61,856 bases of DNA, from the NCBI GenBank assembly GCA_021107435.1, contig JAIOSV010000029.1, positions 1-61,856 on the forward strand. Reading direction: 5' to 3'. The notes beneath the pieces were generated by a model, which worked only from the letters and a program-made list of their open reading frames with translations, was not told the origin of the DNA and made no database searches. Positions 51,253-60,588 of the stretch are shown piece after piece (within the stretch, counting starts at the first letter, position 1; every line of letters begins with the position of its first letter). The DNA comes from Candidatus Sabulitectum sp. GTDB lineage: Bacteria > Fermentibacterota > Fermentibacteria > Fermentibacterales > JCC-6. The position numbers and the translations under genes were made by a program.

Positions 51253-53016
51253 TCAGCCTCCAGTTTTCCAGTCGTTTTCATCAAGAAGAATTTCAGGATA
51301 TTTCCCAACTACATAGGAGTGCACGAGGGCTCTGACTTTAAGACCGGTCTCAATTGAAAGTGATTTCTCTGCCATTTCCCGGGCCGCGCAAGTAGTAACC
51401 ACTCCTATCATTTTCTTAACGTCCGGTATCAGAGAGGGAGCTACACTGAACTCGTCTACTCCGAATCCTATCAGCAGGGGTACGGCCAGCGGTTCACCTG
51501 CCATTGATCCACATATTCCAACCCACTTTCTCCGCGAGTGGCAAAGCCTTACCACAGTGTCAATCTGTCTTAAGACAGCAGGATGAAAAGAGTCATAAAG
51601 ATCAGCCACTTTGGGATTTCCCCGATCCACTGCCAGAGTATACTGCGTAAGATCGTTTGTGCCGATGGAAACAAAATCCACGTATGGCAGCATCAAATCA
51701 AGAGCAATAACGGCAGCAGGAGTCTCCACCATAATACCAACCTGCATTTTCTCATTAAAAGGTATTCCTCTTGCTGAAAGATCGTTCTTGACCATCCCCA
51801 GAAGATCTCTCAGACCACGAAGCTGTTCAATATGAGTCACCATGGGGAACATCAACCGGATATTACCGTGTACTGAAGCCCTGAGAATGGCCCTGAGCTG
51901 AATAGAAAGCTCAGCAGGTCTATCCAGGCCGATTCTTATTGCTCTGTACCCAAGGAATGGATTAGCCTCTCTAACTGAATCCAGCCCTGTTCTGAACTTA
52001 TCTCCACCCATATCGCAGGTTCTGATTATCACCGGTTTTGGCATCATCTCTGAAGCTACTTTATTGTATATCTGAAAGTGATCTTCCTCGTCCTCTCCAT
52101 TTTCCTGGATAAGACGGAGAAATTCAGTTCTGAAAAGACCGATTCCGTCCGCTTCAAGCTTATTAACAAACTCTACCTCGTGAGGAAGCTCAATATTTGC
52201 GGCAAGTTCGAATCTGACACCATCTTCAGTCACAGCAGGTCCCGGATTCATTCGCTGGAGAAGATTCTCTGCTTCCTGGAATTTATCCCTGATGTCACGA
52301 TAATACTTGAGTTCTTTACCTGTGGGGTTTATTATGACGTGACCATGTATGCCATCAACAATAAGTGTATCTCGGGGGTTTATCTCCGAGGTTATTCCCT
52401 GAAGCCCTACAACTGCGGGAATACCCAGGCCTCTGGCAAGAATAGTTGTGTGAGAGGTTCTGCCGCCCATATCTGTAACAATTGCGAGAATCTGTCCCGG
52501 TCTCAGACCGGCAGTTTCAGAGGGATCAAGATCTTTTGCCACCAGAACGGCTGGCTGATCAAGATTTTTCAGAGCCTCTTTCTCGGTACCCATGAGTTTC
52601 TCAATAACCCTTCGACCAACATCTCTGACATCCGCGACCCTTTCTCGAATGTATGGATCAGCCATGACAGTAAACTTCTCCATAACCCCGCGAAGGGTTG
52701 TGCTGAGCGCGTATTCCGCATTTACCATTTCGCAGAGTATTTCGCTCTCTACCTCTTTATTTATGGTCGGATCCTGAAGAAGGAGCAGAAGGAATTCAAG
52801 AATCTGTCTGCCCTCGACAACATCTCCCATTGAGTCCGCGATGTTCTCAAGATCATGGCGTACTTCGGAAACCGCTGTTTTGAATCTTCTGATTTCCTGT
52901 TCAGCATCGGCAGGAGAATCCAAAGATCGTCTGGCGTGTCTAAGCTCTTCAACTTTCAGAAGAAAAGCAGAACCTATTGCAATACCGTGAGAAGCCGGGA
53001 TACCTTTAAACAGCAT
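51253..53016 (-). CDS. ptsI: Phosphoenolpyruvate-protein phosphotransferase, EI
   Basis: A 587-residue Enzyme I that takes phosphate from PEP and passes it to HPr. The N-terminal domain has phospho-His in GGRTSHTTILARGLGIPAV. The barrel domain has IGLFRTEFLRLI, MVETPAAVIALD, VSIGTNDLTQYTLAVDRGN and GICGSMAGEP. The length is standard. Its ATG overlaps the HPr stop by one base. No EII permease or EIIA gene is in the window, so the relay may serve regulation through HprK. Confidence 0.95.
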   Translation of the reverse strand: MLFKGIPASHGIAIGSAFLLKVEELRHARRSLDSPADAEQEIRRFKTAVSEVRHDLENIADSMGDVVEGRQILEFLLLLLQDPTINKEVESEILCEMVNAEYALSTTLRGVMEKFTVMADPYIRERVADVRDVGRRVIEKLMGTEKEALKNLDQPAVLVAKDLDPSETAGLRPGQILAIVTDMGGRTSHTTILARGLGIPAVVGLQGITSEINPRDTLIVDGIHGHVIINPTGKELKYYRDIRDKFQEAENLLQRMNPGPAVTEDGVRFELAANIELPHEVEFVNKLEADGIGLFRTEFLRLIQENGEDEEDHFQIYNKVASEMMPKPVIIRTCDMGGDKFRTGLDSVREANPFLGYRAIRIGLDRPAELSIQLRAILRASVHGNIRLMFPMVTHIEQLRGLRDLLGMVKNDLSARGIPFNEKMQVGIMVETPAAVIALDLMLPYVDFVSIGTNDLTQYTLAVDRGNPKVADLYDSFHPAVLRQIDTVVRLCHSRRKWVGICGSMAGEPLAVPLLIGFGVDEFSVAPSLIPDVKKMIGVVTTCAAREMAEKSLSIETGLKVRALVHSYVVGKYPEILLDENDWKTGG

Positions 53017-53288
53017 CAGATCATCTCTTCCCCGAAGCCACTTCTGACAACTTTTATGATTGCTTCTACTGCTTCCGTTTCATCTGTACCCTCTGCCGAA
53101 ACAGTAATAGCAGTTCCGCCGGAGGCAGCAAGTGTCATAACCCCCATAATGCTTTTTGCATTAACCTTGTCGGCAGGGCTTTCAACCCATATTTCACAAT
53201 CGAATTCAACGGCAGCTCTGACTATCATAGCTGCTGGACGAGCGTGAATGCCCAGTTTATTCGGCACTGTTACAATTCTTTCCGTCAT
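53016..53288 (-). CDS. ptsH: Phosphocarrier protein HPr
   Basis: A 90-residue HPr with the EI-phosphorylated His15 in GIHARPAAMIV and the regulatory Ser46 in KSIMGVMTLA. The presence of Ser46 together with hprK directly upstream means the serine can be phosphorylated. It starts one base after the hprK stop. Confidence 0.95.
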   Translation of the reverse strand: MTERIVTVPNKLGIHARPAAMIVRAAVEFDCEIWVESPADKVNAKSIMGVMTLAASGGTAITVSAEGTDETEAVEAIIKVVRSGFGEEMI

Positions 53289-53289
53289 A

Positions 53290-54255
53290 TTATTTCCTCA
53301 GTCTGTTCCTGCCCATGCGAGCTATCAGCTTTCTGTTCAGCCGCTCCGCGGATGTGCATCCGGTGTCCTTTGCCTGAATGTTCATCATGGCGGCAACCTC
53401 AAGAAGGAGTGTTATGTTTCTTCCCGGAAGAACCGGTATCTCCACCATTGGAACATCAATTCCCAGAATAGACATATGTTTTTCTTCAAGGCCTGATCTG
53501 TCAGTTTCATCCACGAGGTCGGCGTCAAGAAGTCTCACAGCCAGGTCAACCGACTGCATCTCTTTTATGGCACCGACTCCGTAGAGTTCTGCAATACTCA
53601 CAAATCCGATTCCACGGATCTCCATATGGAATCCGATAAGAGCATCACCTGTACCGATAAGACGATTACCTGCTTTTCTTACTCTTACGAGATCGTCGGC
53701 AACCAGCCTGTGTCCTCTCTCCACCAGTCCTAGAACAGCTTCGCTTTTCCCGATAGCACTCCTCCCCATTACAAGAAGTCCCTCACCGTATATGTCAACC
53801 AGTGTTCCGTGCAGTGATACATGCGGCGCAAAGACCTCACCGAGAAAATCCGTTAGATCATGTATCAACGGAGTGGTATCCTGCGGTGAAAGAAACAGAG
53901 CCGTATCGGATTCCAGCGCTGCCGAAACGAGTTCTTCCGGAGGAGAAAGCCCCTTTGTAACAATGCAGCACACAGCAGGGAAATTATACACATTTGCAAC
54001 AGCAGCAGTTCTGTCCTTTTGAGACAGCTGATTCAGAAGAGTAATCTCCGTTTCTCCTATTATCTGTATTCTGTCGTGCATGAACTTGTATGTGTATCCT
54101 GAAAGGCACAGACCGGGGCGACTGATGTCAGGGGATACAATCATCCTGTTGTATCCCCTGTTCTCAGTGACGGAATTCAACTCCAGTTTCTTCCCCAGAC
54201 ACTCATACAGAATACCTACGGAAAATGTCTCCGGATCAGGATAGCGATCCTGCAA
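53290..54255 (-). CDS. hprK: HPr kinase/phosphorylase
   Basis: A 321-residue bifunctional enzyme that phosphorylates or dephosphorylates HPr Ser46. The N-terminal domain (about 1-130) is followed by HGTLVDIYGEGLLVMGRSAIG-type P-loop residues (GRSAIGKS), VADDLVRVRK and the signature MEIRGIGFVSI. It starts at TTG 54255, three bases after the raiA stop, with AAGGA upstream. The raiA-hprK-ptsH-ptsI order suggests a regulatory phosphotransfer module tied to energy or stress state. Confidence 0.93.
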   Translation of the reverse strand: MQDRYPDPETFSVGILYECLGKKLELNSVTENRGYNRMIVSPDISRPGLCLSGYTYKFMHDRIQIIGETEITLLNQLSQKDRTAAVANVYNFPAVCCIVTKGLSPPEELVSAALESDTALFLSPQDTTPLIHDLTDFLGEVFAPHVSLHGTLVDIYGEGLLVMGRSAIGKSEAVLGLVERGHRLVADDLVRVRKAGNRLIGTGDALIGFHMEIRGIGFVSIAELYGVGAIKEMQSVDLAVRLLDADLVDETDRSGLEEKHMSILGIDVPMVEIPVLPGRNITLLLEVAAMMNIQAKDTGCTSAERLNRKLIARMGRNRLRK

Positions 54256-54258
54256 TGT

Positions 54259-54807
54259 CTATTCCTTACGAGTAAGTTCCACCACCTGGGTGGCTCCGCT
54301 TGATGTTCTGTAAGCGGCACTGAAACTGTCAGTCTCTGTGTTGAAGAAAATGAGATTGTCATCAGCACCACTGACTTCAAATTCCATCATTGCGTCATTT
54401 GTGGAAAACTTTTTCAACTCGGCAGTGTCTTCCAGAAGAAGTGGCTGGGCCAGCTCTGAAGGCTCTGCAGCAATATACCAGGCGCCGGAAACAAGTTTCT
54501 TTCCGTTTATTTCTCTTCGCGGATGGTTGTGATGAGTTTCCTTGAATTTTTTCAACTGCCGCTCAAGTGAAGAAACACAATCATCAAACGAGAAATACAT
54601 ATCGTGTCCCTTGGATCTGGAGTCGAGTCTCAGCCTGTCTCCCCGAAGTTGAACATGTGATCTGCTCATTCCGGATGAAAGCTCAAGAATGACATGCACA
54701 TCATCTATTCCGTCATAGAATTTGTCCAGAACGGAAAGCTTCTCATCCACATGCTCCTTCAAGGAATCGGTAAGCTCAAAATGTCTCGCACTGATCTCGA
54801 TGTTCAC
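54259..54807 (-). CDS. hpf: Long ribosome hibernation-promoting factor
   Basis: A 182-residue RaiA/HPF protein that binds the ribosomal decoding region and, in the long form, dimerises 70S ribosomes through its C-terminal domain. The N-terminal domain reads EISARHFELTDSLKEHVDEK and DDVHVILELSSGMSRSHVQ. A charged linker and the C-terminal domain (VEVSGADDNLIFFNTETD-like) complete it. It starts at GTG 54807 after AAAGGAG and is the first gene of the long minus-strand run. Confidence 0.9.
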   Translation of the reverse strand: MNIEISARHFELTDSLKEHVDEKLSVLDKFYDGIDDVHVILELSSGMSRSHVQLRGDRLRLDSRSKGHDMYFSFDDCVSSLERQLKKFKETHHNHPRREINGKKLVSGAWYIAAEPSELAQPLLLEDTAELKKFSTNDAMMEFEVSGADDNLIFFNTETDSFSAAYRTSSGATQVVELTRKE

Positions 54808-55180
54808 TGGTAGCTCCTTTCATGTTAAACGGAAGCTAAATTAAATACCGCCTCCCCGATCTAACGGGTAAAGCGGCTACGTAAGGTATTGCTTCCAATC
54901 TCACAATACGATAATAGCTTTCCCAAATCAGTCGGTCAATACCTGTCTCAAGCATCAGGTCGTAAACCGACTGATAGATCTTAGTTCCTTTTTGATAGCC
55001 TGCGGGGCGCTGGGGTCAAAGCCAGTCCGTTCAAAAACATGCTGTCTGGCGCGTTCGACTGTATGCCATAGGACTCCCTAATTCATGCAACACTTGCCAG
55101 TTGTTTACCACGGCTCTTGTTATCGTTATTTTCAGGCCAACAAATATTCAATTTACACCTTACTACCGAAAGGATTAACT
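54808..55180. other. Divergent gap with stem-loop and unrecognised coding-like fragments
   Basis: A 373-bp gap between hpf and gatE. It contains a two-part stem-loop at 54927-54975: a 10-bp outer stem (ATCAGTCGGT / ACCGACTGAT), an internal loop and an inner 5-bp stem (ACCTG / CAGGT). The minus strand has two adjacent open stretches in different frames of about 40 and 54 codons with protein-like composition, meeting near the stem-loop. They may be a decayed gene that I do not recognise. Promoters for both flanking genes must also lie here. Confidence 0.4.
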
Positions 55181-56872
55181 TTGCAGGATTACAGTGAATT
55201 GCGCGAACTGGGCTTCAGAGGAGGTCTGGAAACCCATCAGCAGCTGGCTACTTCAGGAAAGTTGTTCTGCCGGTGTCCGGCAAGAATCAGAAATGATCAT
55301 CATCACCAGGAGATTCTTCGTCACATGCGTCCTACTCTAAGTGAATTCGGAGAATATGACGGAACAGCCCTCATGGAGTTCAAAACAAAAAAACAGGTGC
55401 ACTACCTTCTCTACAACGACTCGGTATGCACCTACGAAATGGATGATACACCACCTTTTCAGGCAAATCCTGAAGCAATCCAATCAGCCCTCCAGCTTGC
55501 AATGATGTTCAATATGTCTCTGGTCGATGAATTACATATAACCAGAAAGCAGTACCTGGACGGCTCTATCCCCACCGGATTTCAGAGAACTGCAATTGTG
55601 GGCGTAAACGGCATAATACCATTTCTCGGCAGAGAACTTCATTTCATACAGATGACCATGGAGGAAGATGCCTGCAGGGAAGTATCCGATGTCGGCCATC
55701 ATGTTGTTTACCGTACTGATCGTCTTTCAATTCCTCTTGTGGAACCTGTGACAGCTCCTGAACTCTACACTCCTGCAGAAATGGCCATTGCCGCAAAACT
55801 CATTGGCGAAACAATGCGTTCCACACACCTTGTGAGAAGAGGAATCGGTTCGGTTAGACAGGATGTGAATGTATCCATTAGAGGCGGTACCAGAATTGAG
55901 ATAAAAGGCGTAGCAAAAATTGGCTATATTGAATCTCTTTCAAGAATTGAAGCTTACAGACAGAAATCTCTTCTTGATCTTCGCCACCAGCTCAGAACGT
56001 CTGAATCCACAGCTGACAGTTTCAAACCGGAGTACACTTTACTGGATAAAATCTCTACTGCGGGTGAAGGTTTCATCCCCGGGGAACTGGAATCCAGAAA
56101 TCACAGGAGCGCTGTGATGGTTCTTTCGGGCTTCAAAAAATATGCAGACTGGCCAACTCAACCAGGTCTTTCTTTTCTTGATGAACTTCGTGGAAGAATC
56201 AGAGTTATCGCCTGCCTTGAATACAACCCTGTGCTCAAATACGCAACGGAAGCTCTGAGAACAAAAATGAACCTGACTCAGGAAGACACGGCACTTGTTT
56301 TTGCAGGACCGGAAGAAGATCTGGAAACCACGGCAAAAGAAATATGCATCAGAATCCAGGAGGCCTTTCAGGGAGTACCTTCGGAGACAAGACAAGCTCT
56401 TTCCGGCGGAAACACCGACTTCGAAAGAATCCTTCCCGGCGCTGACAGAATGTACCCGGATACAGATCTCCCCCCTCAGCCTATTCCTGCTTATACATTC
56501 AAAAAACTTCAAAAGCTTCTGCCGAAAAAACCCTGGGAAAGAAGGAAAATTTACAGGAAGCTTGGACTCAGCGATCATCTCATGGATCGTCTTCTCAATC
56601 TTGAACTCTGCGACCTTTTCGATGATCTTCTCAAAACCACTGAGATGAAACCCAAACCACTGGCAAGTCTTCTCGCGGATCGTATGAGAGGCTCCAGGAG
56701 GGCTGGTAAGGACTGGATGAAAACACTGGGTAAAGAAGGAATTCGCGATACTGCAATATGGTGTTCAAAGAAGGGTGTTACCGCAAAAGGTTCGCGGCAT
56801 ATTCTTGACTGGATATCTGAAAACCCCGGTTGCGTGCCGGAGGAAGCCTTCAAGACGGTAAAACCTGACTGA
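55181..56872 (+). CDS. gatE: Glu-tRNA(Gln) amidotransferase subunit E (archaeal type)
   Basis: A 563-residue protein of the GatE family, normally the tRNA-binding and kinase subunit of archaeal GatDE. The cradle domain has GLETHQQLATSGKLFCRCP, DGSIPTGFQRTAIVG, EEDACREVSDVG, RRGIGSVRQDVNVSIRGG and RIEIKGVAKI. The AspRS-like insertion specific to GatE (as against GatB) is present (RGRIRVIACLEYNPVL, GGNTDFERILPGADRMYP). A helical and YqeY-like tail ends it. The start TTG 55181 has AAAGGA six bases upstream; the longer frame from ATG 55085 adds 32 non-homologous residues. The partner gatD is not in the window. Confidence 0.9.
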   Translation: MQDYSELRELGFRGGLETHQQLATSGKLFCRCPARIRNDHHHQEILRHMRPTLSEFGEYDGTALMEFKTKKQVHYLLYNDSVCTYEMDDTPPFQANPEAIQSALQLAMMFNMSLVDELHITRKQYLDGSIPTGFQRTAIVGVNGIIPFLGRELHFIQMTMEEDACREVSDVGHHVVYRTDRLSIPLVEPVTAPELYTPAEMAIAAKLIGETMRSTHLVRRGIGSVRQDVNVSIRGGTRIEIKGVAKIGYIESLSRIEAYRQKSLLDLRHQLRTSESTADSFKPEYTLLDKISTAGEGFIPGELESRNHRSAVMVLSGFKKYADWPTQPGLSFLDELRGRIRVIACLEYNPVLKYATEALRTKMNLTQEDTALVFAGPEEDLETTAKEICIRIQEAFQGVPSETRQALSGGNTDFERILPGADRMYPDTDLPPQPIPAYTFKKLQKLLPKKPWERRKIYRKLGLSDHLMDRLLNLELCDLFDDLLKTTEMKPKPLASLLADRMRGSRRAGKDWMKTLGKEGIRDTAIWCSKKGVTAKGSRHILDWISENPGCVPEEAFKTVKPD

Positions 56873-56886
56873 CTGAGGTAGTTATT

Positions 56887-59415
56887 TTGAGAATTGATGT
56901 CCTCCAAGCACTGATTGAGAACTCAACCCTTCTGGTTGTAGCGTTTCTCTTTCTTTCCAGATTCCCAAGGTGGGAATTTCTTGACAGGCCTGTGCTCAGA
57001 AACCTGACCCAGGGAATAGTCTATGCTTTCTGCGGGATACTCGCCATAGTATTCAGCGTGGAAGTATTTCCCGGCATTCTAATAGACATGCGAGCCCCTG
57101 TTGTGGTTGTGGCCGCTCTTACCGGGGGTCCTGTCGTTGGAATCATAACCGTTATTCCGATTCTCGTTTACAGGATATTTGTGGGAGGAACGGGTATGCT
57201 TCCAGGTTTGGGCATCATTCTCTCTGCCCTGGTTTTCGGACTTCTCCTTCGGATTGCTGAAAAATCCAGGTTTTGCACATCTGGAATTTTGTTTCAGATT
57301 GTCCCTGGAATCGGATCAGCGGTTATATACTTTGCATGGATACTCACTCTTCCTGATGCTTATTCAATGGTTGTCCTGAGAGAAACAGCTCTTGCTCTAA
57401 CTATTGCTTCAGTAATCACAATACTGGCCATTTTTTTCATAAGAAGCAGAGAACTTGCTCATCAGGCTCTTCTAAAGAATCTAACGGAAATAAACGACCT
57501 TTTCGAAGAGATATCCCTGGATGACAACATAGGAATTATTGTCCTCCAGGAAAGTCATATCGTCTATATAAACCAATCACTCCTCAGTAGATACGGCTTC
57601 TCTAAATTCGATGAGGATAATGTTGACTTACTGGATATTGTCGACGAGAAAACATGTCTTCGCGTAAAGAAATTCCTTAACCTGACATTTTCGGGATCTC
57701 CGCGTGAAGCTGTACCTATTGAGATCCGTCTGAAAAACGGGCGCGCTCTTAACCTTCTTGTGCATGCAAGAAAACTTCTCTACAGAAGGAAAGAATCCCT
57801 TCTCGTTGTTTCCGTTGATGTTTCAAAACTTGTTGAAGCGGAAAAAGCACTTCAAAACAGGTTTGATCAGCTTCAACTGGCTCTTGATACCTCTGGAGCT
57901 GTTCTCTGGAAAGCTGAGCTGTTTGAAGACAGACTGATTGCGAATGAGGAATTTTTCAACCTCCTTTCTTACACTCCTCCCGAAGACCAGCCACTCTTTT
58001 CGCACTTCCTTCTTGAGACCACTTTTAATGAGGAGATGAGAAAAAGTATGGATTCGCTCTGCAAGGGCAAAATCGACAGCATTTTTGGAGAAATGAGTTT
58101 CGCCGGGGACGATTTTGTCACCAGATGGTTCAATATCGGCGCAAGAACAACGGGAATCGGACTCGATGGCAAACCTCAACAGATTACAGGAATCCTTTTT
58201 GACACTACTGTAATCAAAGAAAAGGAACTGACAACAATGCAGAGCGAGATTGATGACATTCAATCTCAGAAAATGGAGGCTATCGGTCGTCTCGCCGGAG
58301 GAGTCGCCCACGATTTCAACAACCTGCTGCATGTGATAATCGGCTATACAGATATATTGAACAGGGTATCAAACAACGATTCTGTAATAAGAGATATTTC
58401 CGACCCGATTCTTAAAGCCGCCCAGAGGGGAAAAGAACTTGTAAGTCAACTCCTGCTGTTCAGCAGAGAAAAGAAGCCCGAGCTGGAAAGCGTAAACCTA
58501 AACGAAATTGTACTGAATTTCAGTAAAATGCTCTCCAGGATCATGGAAGAATACATTGTCATCTCTACTGAAATTTACGTAGAGAACGCACTGATTTTCG
58601 GCGATATAGGTCAGATTGATCAGGTTCTGATGAATTTGTGTGTCAATGCCCGCGACGCTATGAAATACGGTGGCAATATCGTTATTGGTCTGGATGAAAT
58701 CCACCTTAATTTACCTCTCAAAGTAACAACAGGCACTCTAAAACAGGGCAATTACCTGATTCTGTCAGTTAAAGATACCGGTCCCGGTATTGCAGAATCA
58801 GAACACCCCAACATTTTCGAACCATTTTTTACCACCAAACGCATTGATGAAGGTACAGGCCTTGGACTGGCGACTGTTCTGGGAATAGTAAGGGAACACT
58901 CTGGTTTTATTGATGTAACAAACAGAATTGAAAAAGGGCTTGAGATAAAAGTCTATTTCCCGAAACTGAAAACCGAATGTCACTCTTTCATCCTGCCCAA
59001 AAAGCTGAATGTGGTACCCCTTGTTGAAGACCCTTCGTACATCCGCTCAATATGCATTCTTCTTGCAGAGGATGATCCTCAGGTAATGAATCTTGCGATA
59101 GAGGGCCTTGGGGCTGCTACAATTAGAGTTCTTAGAGCATCCAACGGAAGAGAGGCAATAGAAGTATTCAAGAAAAACAGGGATGATATTGAAATGCTTG
59201 TCTTTGATGTAATTATGCCTGAGATGAACGGTCCGGATGCATACAGAGAGATTCTTTCCATTGGAGGTGATATTCCTGTGGTGTTCACAACAGGCTACGC
59301 CGGAGACCGATTGACAGGAATAGAAGGCACACACGAAGTAATCAACAAACCTTATGCTATGGACGATCTTGTTGCTGTTATCCGAAGAATGACCAATCAG
59401 GAAACTGGAGAATAA
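56887..59415 (+). CDS. Hybrid sensor histidine kinase/response regulator
   Basis: An 842-residue membrane sensor. Residues about 1-195 form a 5TMR-LYT-type membrane module (GILIDMRAPVVVVAALTGGP). Two PAS-like domains follow (about 205-320 and 330-445). HisKA carries His475 in LAGGVAHDFNNLLHVI. HATPase_c has VNARDAMKYG, DTGPGIAES and GTGLGLATVLGIV. A C-terminal receiver has acidic EDD and phospho-acceptor Asp774 in VFDVIMPEMNGPDA. TTG start 56887 is preceded by GAGGT. No output regulator is adjacent. Its 3' end overlaps queF by one base. Confidence 0.93.
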   Translation: MRIDVLQALIENSTLLVVAFLFLSRFPRWEFLDRPVLRNLTQGIVYAFCGILAIVFSVEVFPGILIDMRAPVVVVAALTGGPVVGIITVIPILVYRIFVGGTGMLPGLGIILSALVFGLLLRIAEKSRFCTSGILFQIVPGIGSAVIYFAWILTLPDAYSMVVLRETALALTIASVITILAIFFIRSRELAHQALLKNLTEINDLFEEISLDDNIGIIVLQESHIVYINQSLLSRYGFSKFDEDNVDLLDIVDEKTCLRVKKFLNLTFSGSPREAVPIEIRLKNGRALNLLVHARKLLYRRKESLLVVSVDVSKLVEAEKALQNRFDQLQLALDTSGAVLWKAELFEDRLIANEEFFNLLSYTPPEDQPLFSHFLLETTFNEEMRKSMDSLCKGKIDSIFGEMSFAGDDFVTRWFNIGARTTGIGLDGKPQQITGILFDTTVIKEKELTTMQSEIDDIQSQKMEAIGRLAGGVAHDFNNLLHVIIGYTDILNRVSNNDSVIRDISDPILKAAQRGKELVSQLLLFSREKKPELESVNLNEIVLNFSKMLSRIMEEYIVISTEIYVENALIFGDIGQIDQVLMNLCVNARDAMKYGGNIVIGLDEIHLNLPLKVTTGTLKQGNYLILSVKDTGPGIAESEHPNIFEPFFTTKRIDEGTGLGLATVLGIVREHSGFIDVTNRIEKGLEIKVYFPKLKTECHSFILPKKLNVVPLVEDPSYIRSICILLAEDDPQVMNLAIEGLGAATIRVLRASNGREAIEVFKKNRDDIEMLVFDVIMPEMNGPDAYREILSIGGDIPVVFTTGYAGDRLTGIEGTHEVINKPYAMDDLVAVIRRMTNQETGE

Positions 59416-59813
59416 TGACACACGAAAATGATTTGAATGACCTTTCCCTCCTGGGAAGCTCCACTAACGATTTTAAGGGGCTTGAAGCTTTCCCCAATCG
59501 CAAGCCTGAGAGAGATTATACTGTAACCCTCACTACTGATGAATTCACCTGTGTATGCCCCAAAACAGGACAGCCTGACTTCGCGAAGATTACCATAAGC
59601 TACGTTCCGGATTTGAAAATTGTTGAATCAAAATCTCTCAAACTTTACTTCCAGTCATTCAGGAACAGAGGCGTTTTTCACGAGCACGCGGCAAACATCA
59701 TTCTTGATGATTTTCTGGAAGCCATACATCCAAGGTGGTGCCGCGTACAGGCTGATTTCGGAGTAAGAGGCGGAATCGCCATAACCGTTGATGCCGAGTA
59801 CGGAAAAGCGTAA
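59415..59813 (+). CDS. queF: NADPH-dependent 7-cyano-7-deazaguanine reductase
   Basis: A 132-residue type I QueF that reduces preQ0 to preQ1 in queuosine synthesis. The thioimide-forming Cys lies in FTCVCPKTGQPDFAKI and the QueF motif is ESKSLKLYFQSFRNRG, followed by FHEHAANIILDDF. The size is that of single-domain QueF. It overlaps the kinase stop by one base. Other queuosine genes are absent here. Confidence 0.95.
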   Translation: MTHENDLNDLSLLGSSTNDFKGLEAFPNRKPERDYTVTLTTDEFTCVCPKTGQPDFAKITISYVPDLKIVESKSLKLYFQSFRNRGVFHEHAANIILDDFLEAIHPRWCRVQADFGVRGGIAITVDAEYGKA

Positions 59814-59816
59814 ATC

Positions 59817-60359
59817 TCAGCCGGTTCGATCTGCGGCTCTCACTACCGACACTTCGGCGAATACGCAGTTATCCTGATTCGAAACGCGGAACCGCCCGTC
59901 TGACACAAGACCCTGAAGAAGATCAAACTCGTTAAAAAGCAGATATGCCCTCCCGATGAACATAATGTACAGGTTTGAAACGGTTCTCGGTTTCCGCTTC
60001 AACTTAAGGTAGCTGTAGCACTCATCAAGAACAGCATCGCCCATTCTCAGTACTTCGGGAGGACGCTGCCATGAGAAATCATCTATCCCCTTCCCCATTC
60101 CGAAAAGAGCCTCAAGAATCGCGTATTCGTAGAGAGGATGCCCGGGATCACGATGGTAATAAGGTGCAACAAGGTCTATGGCCTTCTGCTGCTCACCATT
60201 TAGAACATAAGCTTCCGCCAGTGCTTCCAGAGCATAAGTGTTATCGGGATAGCGATCATATCTTTGCAGGCAGCGCTGCACGAGACGAGGGTAGTCTTCA
60301 TCATCCATGAATTGCGCGCAGTCCTCACGCCACATATCAAACCACTCAATATCGTTCAT
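59817..60359 (-). CDS. TPR-like hypothetical protein
   Basis: A 180-residue soluble protein from the ATG at 60359. Acidic N-terminus (MNDIEWFDMWREDC) then TPR-like pairs (RLVQRCLQRYDRYPDNTYALEALAEAYVLNGEQQKAIDLV). No catalytic motif is visible. The longer frame to 60458 reads through the BRO/DinD fragment and is not used. It converges on queF, two to three bases apart. Confidence 0.6.
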   Translation of the reverse strand: MNDIEWFDMWREDCAQFMDDEDYPRLVQRCLQRYDRYPDNTYALEALAEAYVLNGEQQKAIDLVAPYYHRDPGHPLYEYAILEALFGMGKGIDDFSWQRPPEVLRMGDAVLDECYSYLKLKRKPRTVSNLYIMFIGRAYLLFNEFDLLQGLVSDGRFRVSNQDNCVFAEVSVVRAADRTG

Positions 60360-60369
60360 CTTTATGCTT

Positions 60370-60588
60370 TCATTTCTCCCCGTTCCATCGTTTGAAAGGC
60401 TCTGCTTTGGGTGACGGAATAGACTGGATAATGCGAAATATACCTTCTGTGTTGGCACAATTCATCTTTTGCGCACCGCCGGTAGTCTCTATCGAAAGGA
60501 GGGTGGCAATTTGCCCCCACCCCTTAGCAAGTTCTGCGTCGCGTCTTCTTATATCTTTGATTAGATTCTTAAACACATTCCAGTTACT
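60370..60588 (-). pseudogene. Truncated BRO-N/DinD-family fragment
   Basis: This stretch encodes the core of a BRO-N/DNA-damage-inducible protein D-type protein: NWNVFKNLIKD, AKGWGQIATLLSIET, NCANTEGIFRIIQSIPSPKA and EPFKRW. It stops after a few further residues (NGEK). The normal continuation (LAKVGYER and onwards) and the N-terminus are missing, so it is a remnant. It lies directly downstream of the hydrolase stop and upstream of the TPR-like gene. Confidence 0.75.

Noticed and set aside
55085-55180. ATG start 32 codons upstream in the gatE frame
   Set aside because: These residues resemble nothing in GatE proteins, and the TTG at 55181 has a well-placed ribosome-binding site and fits the family N-terminus.
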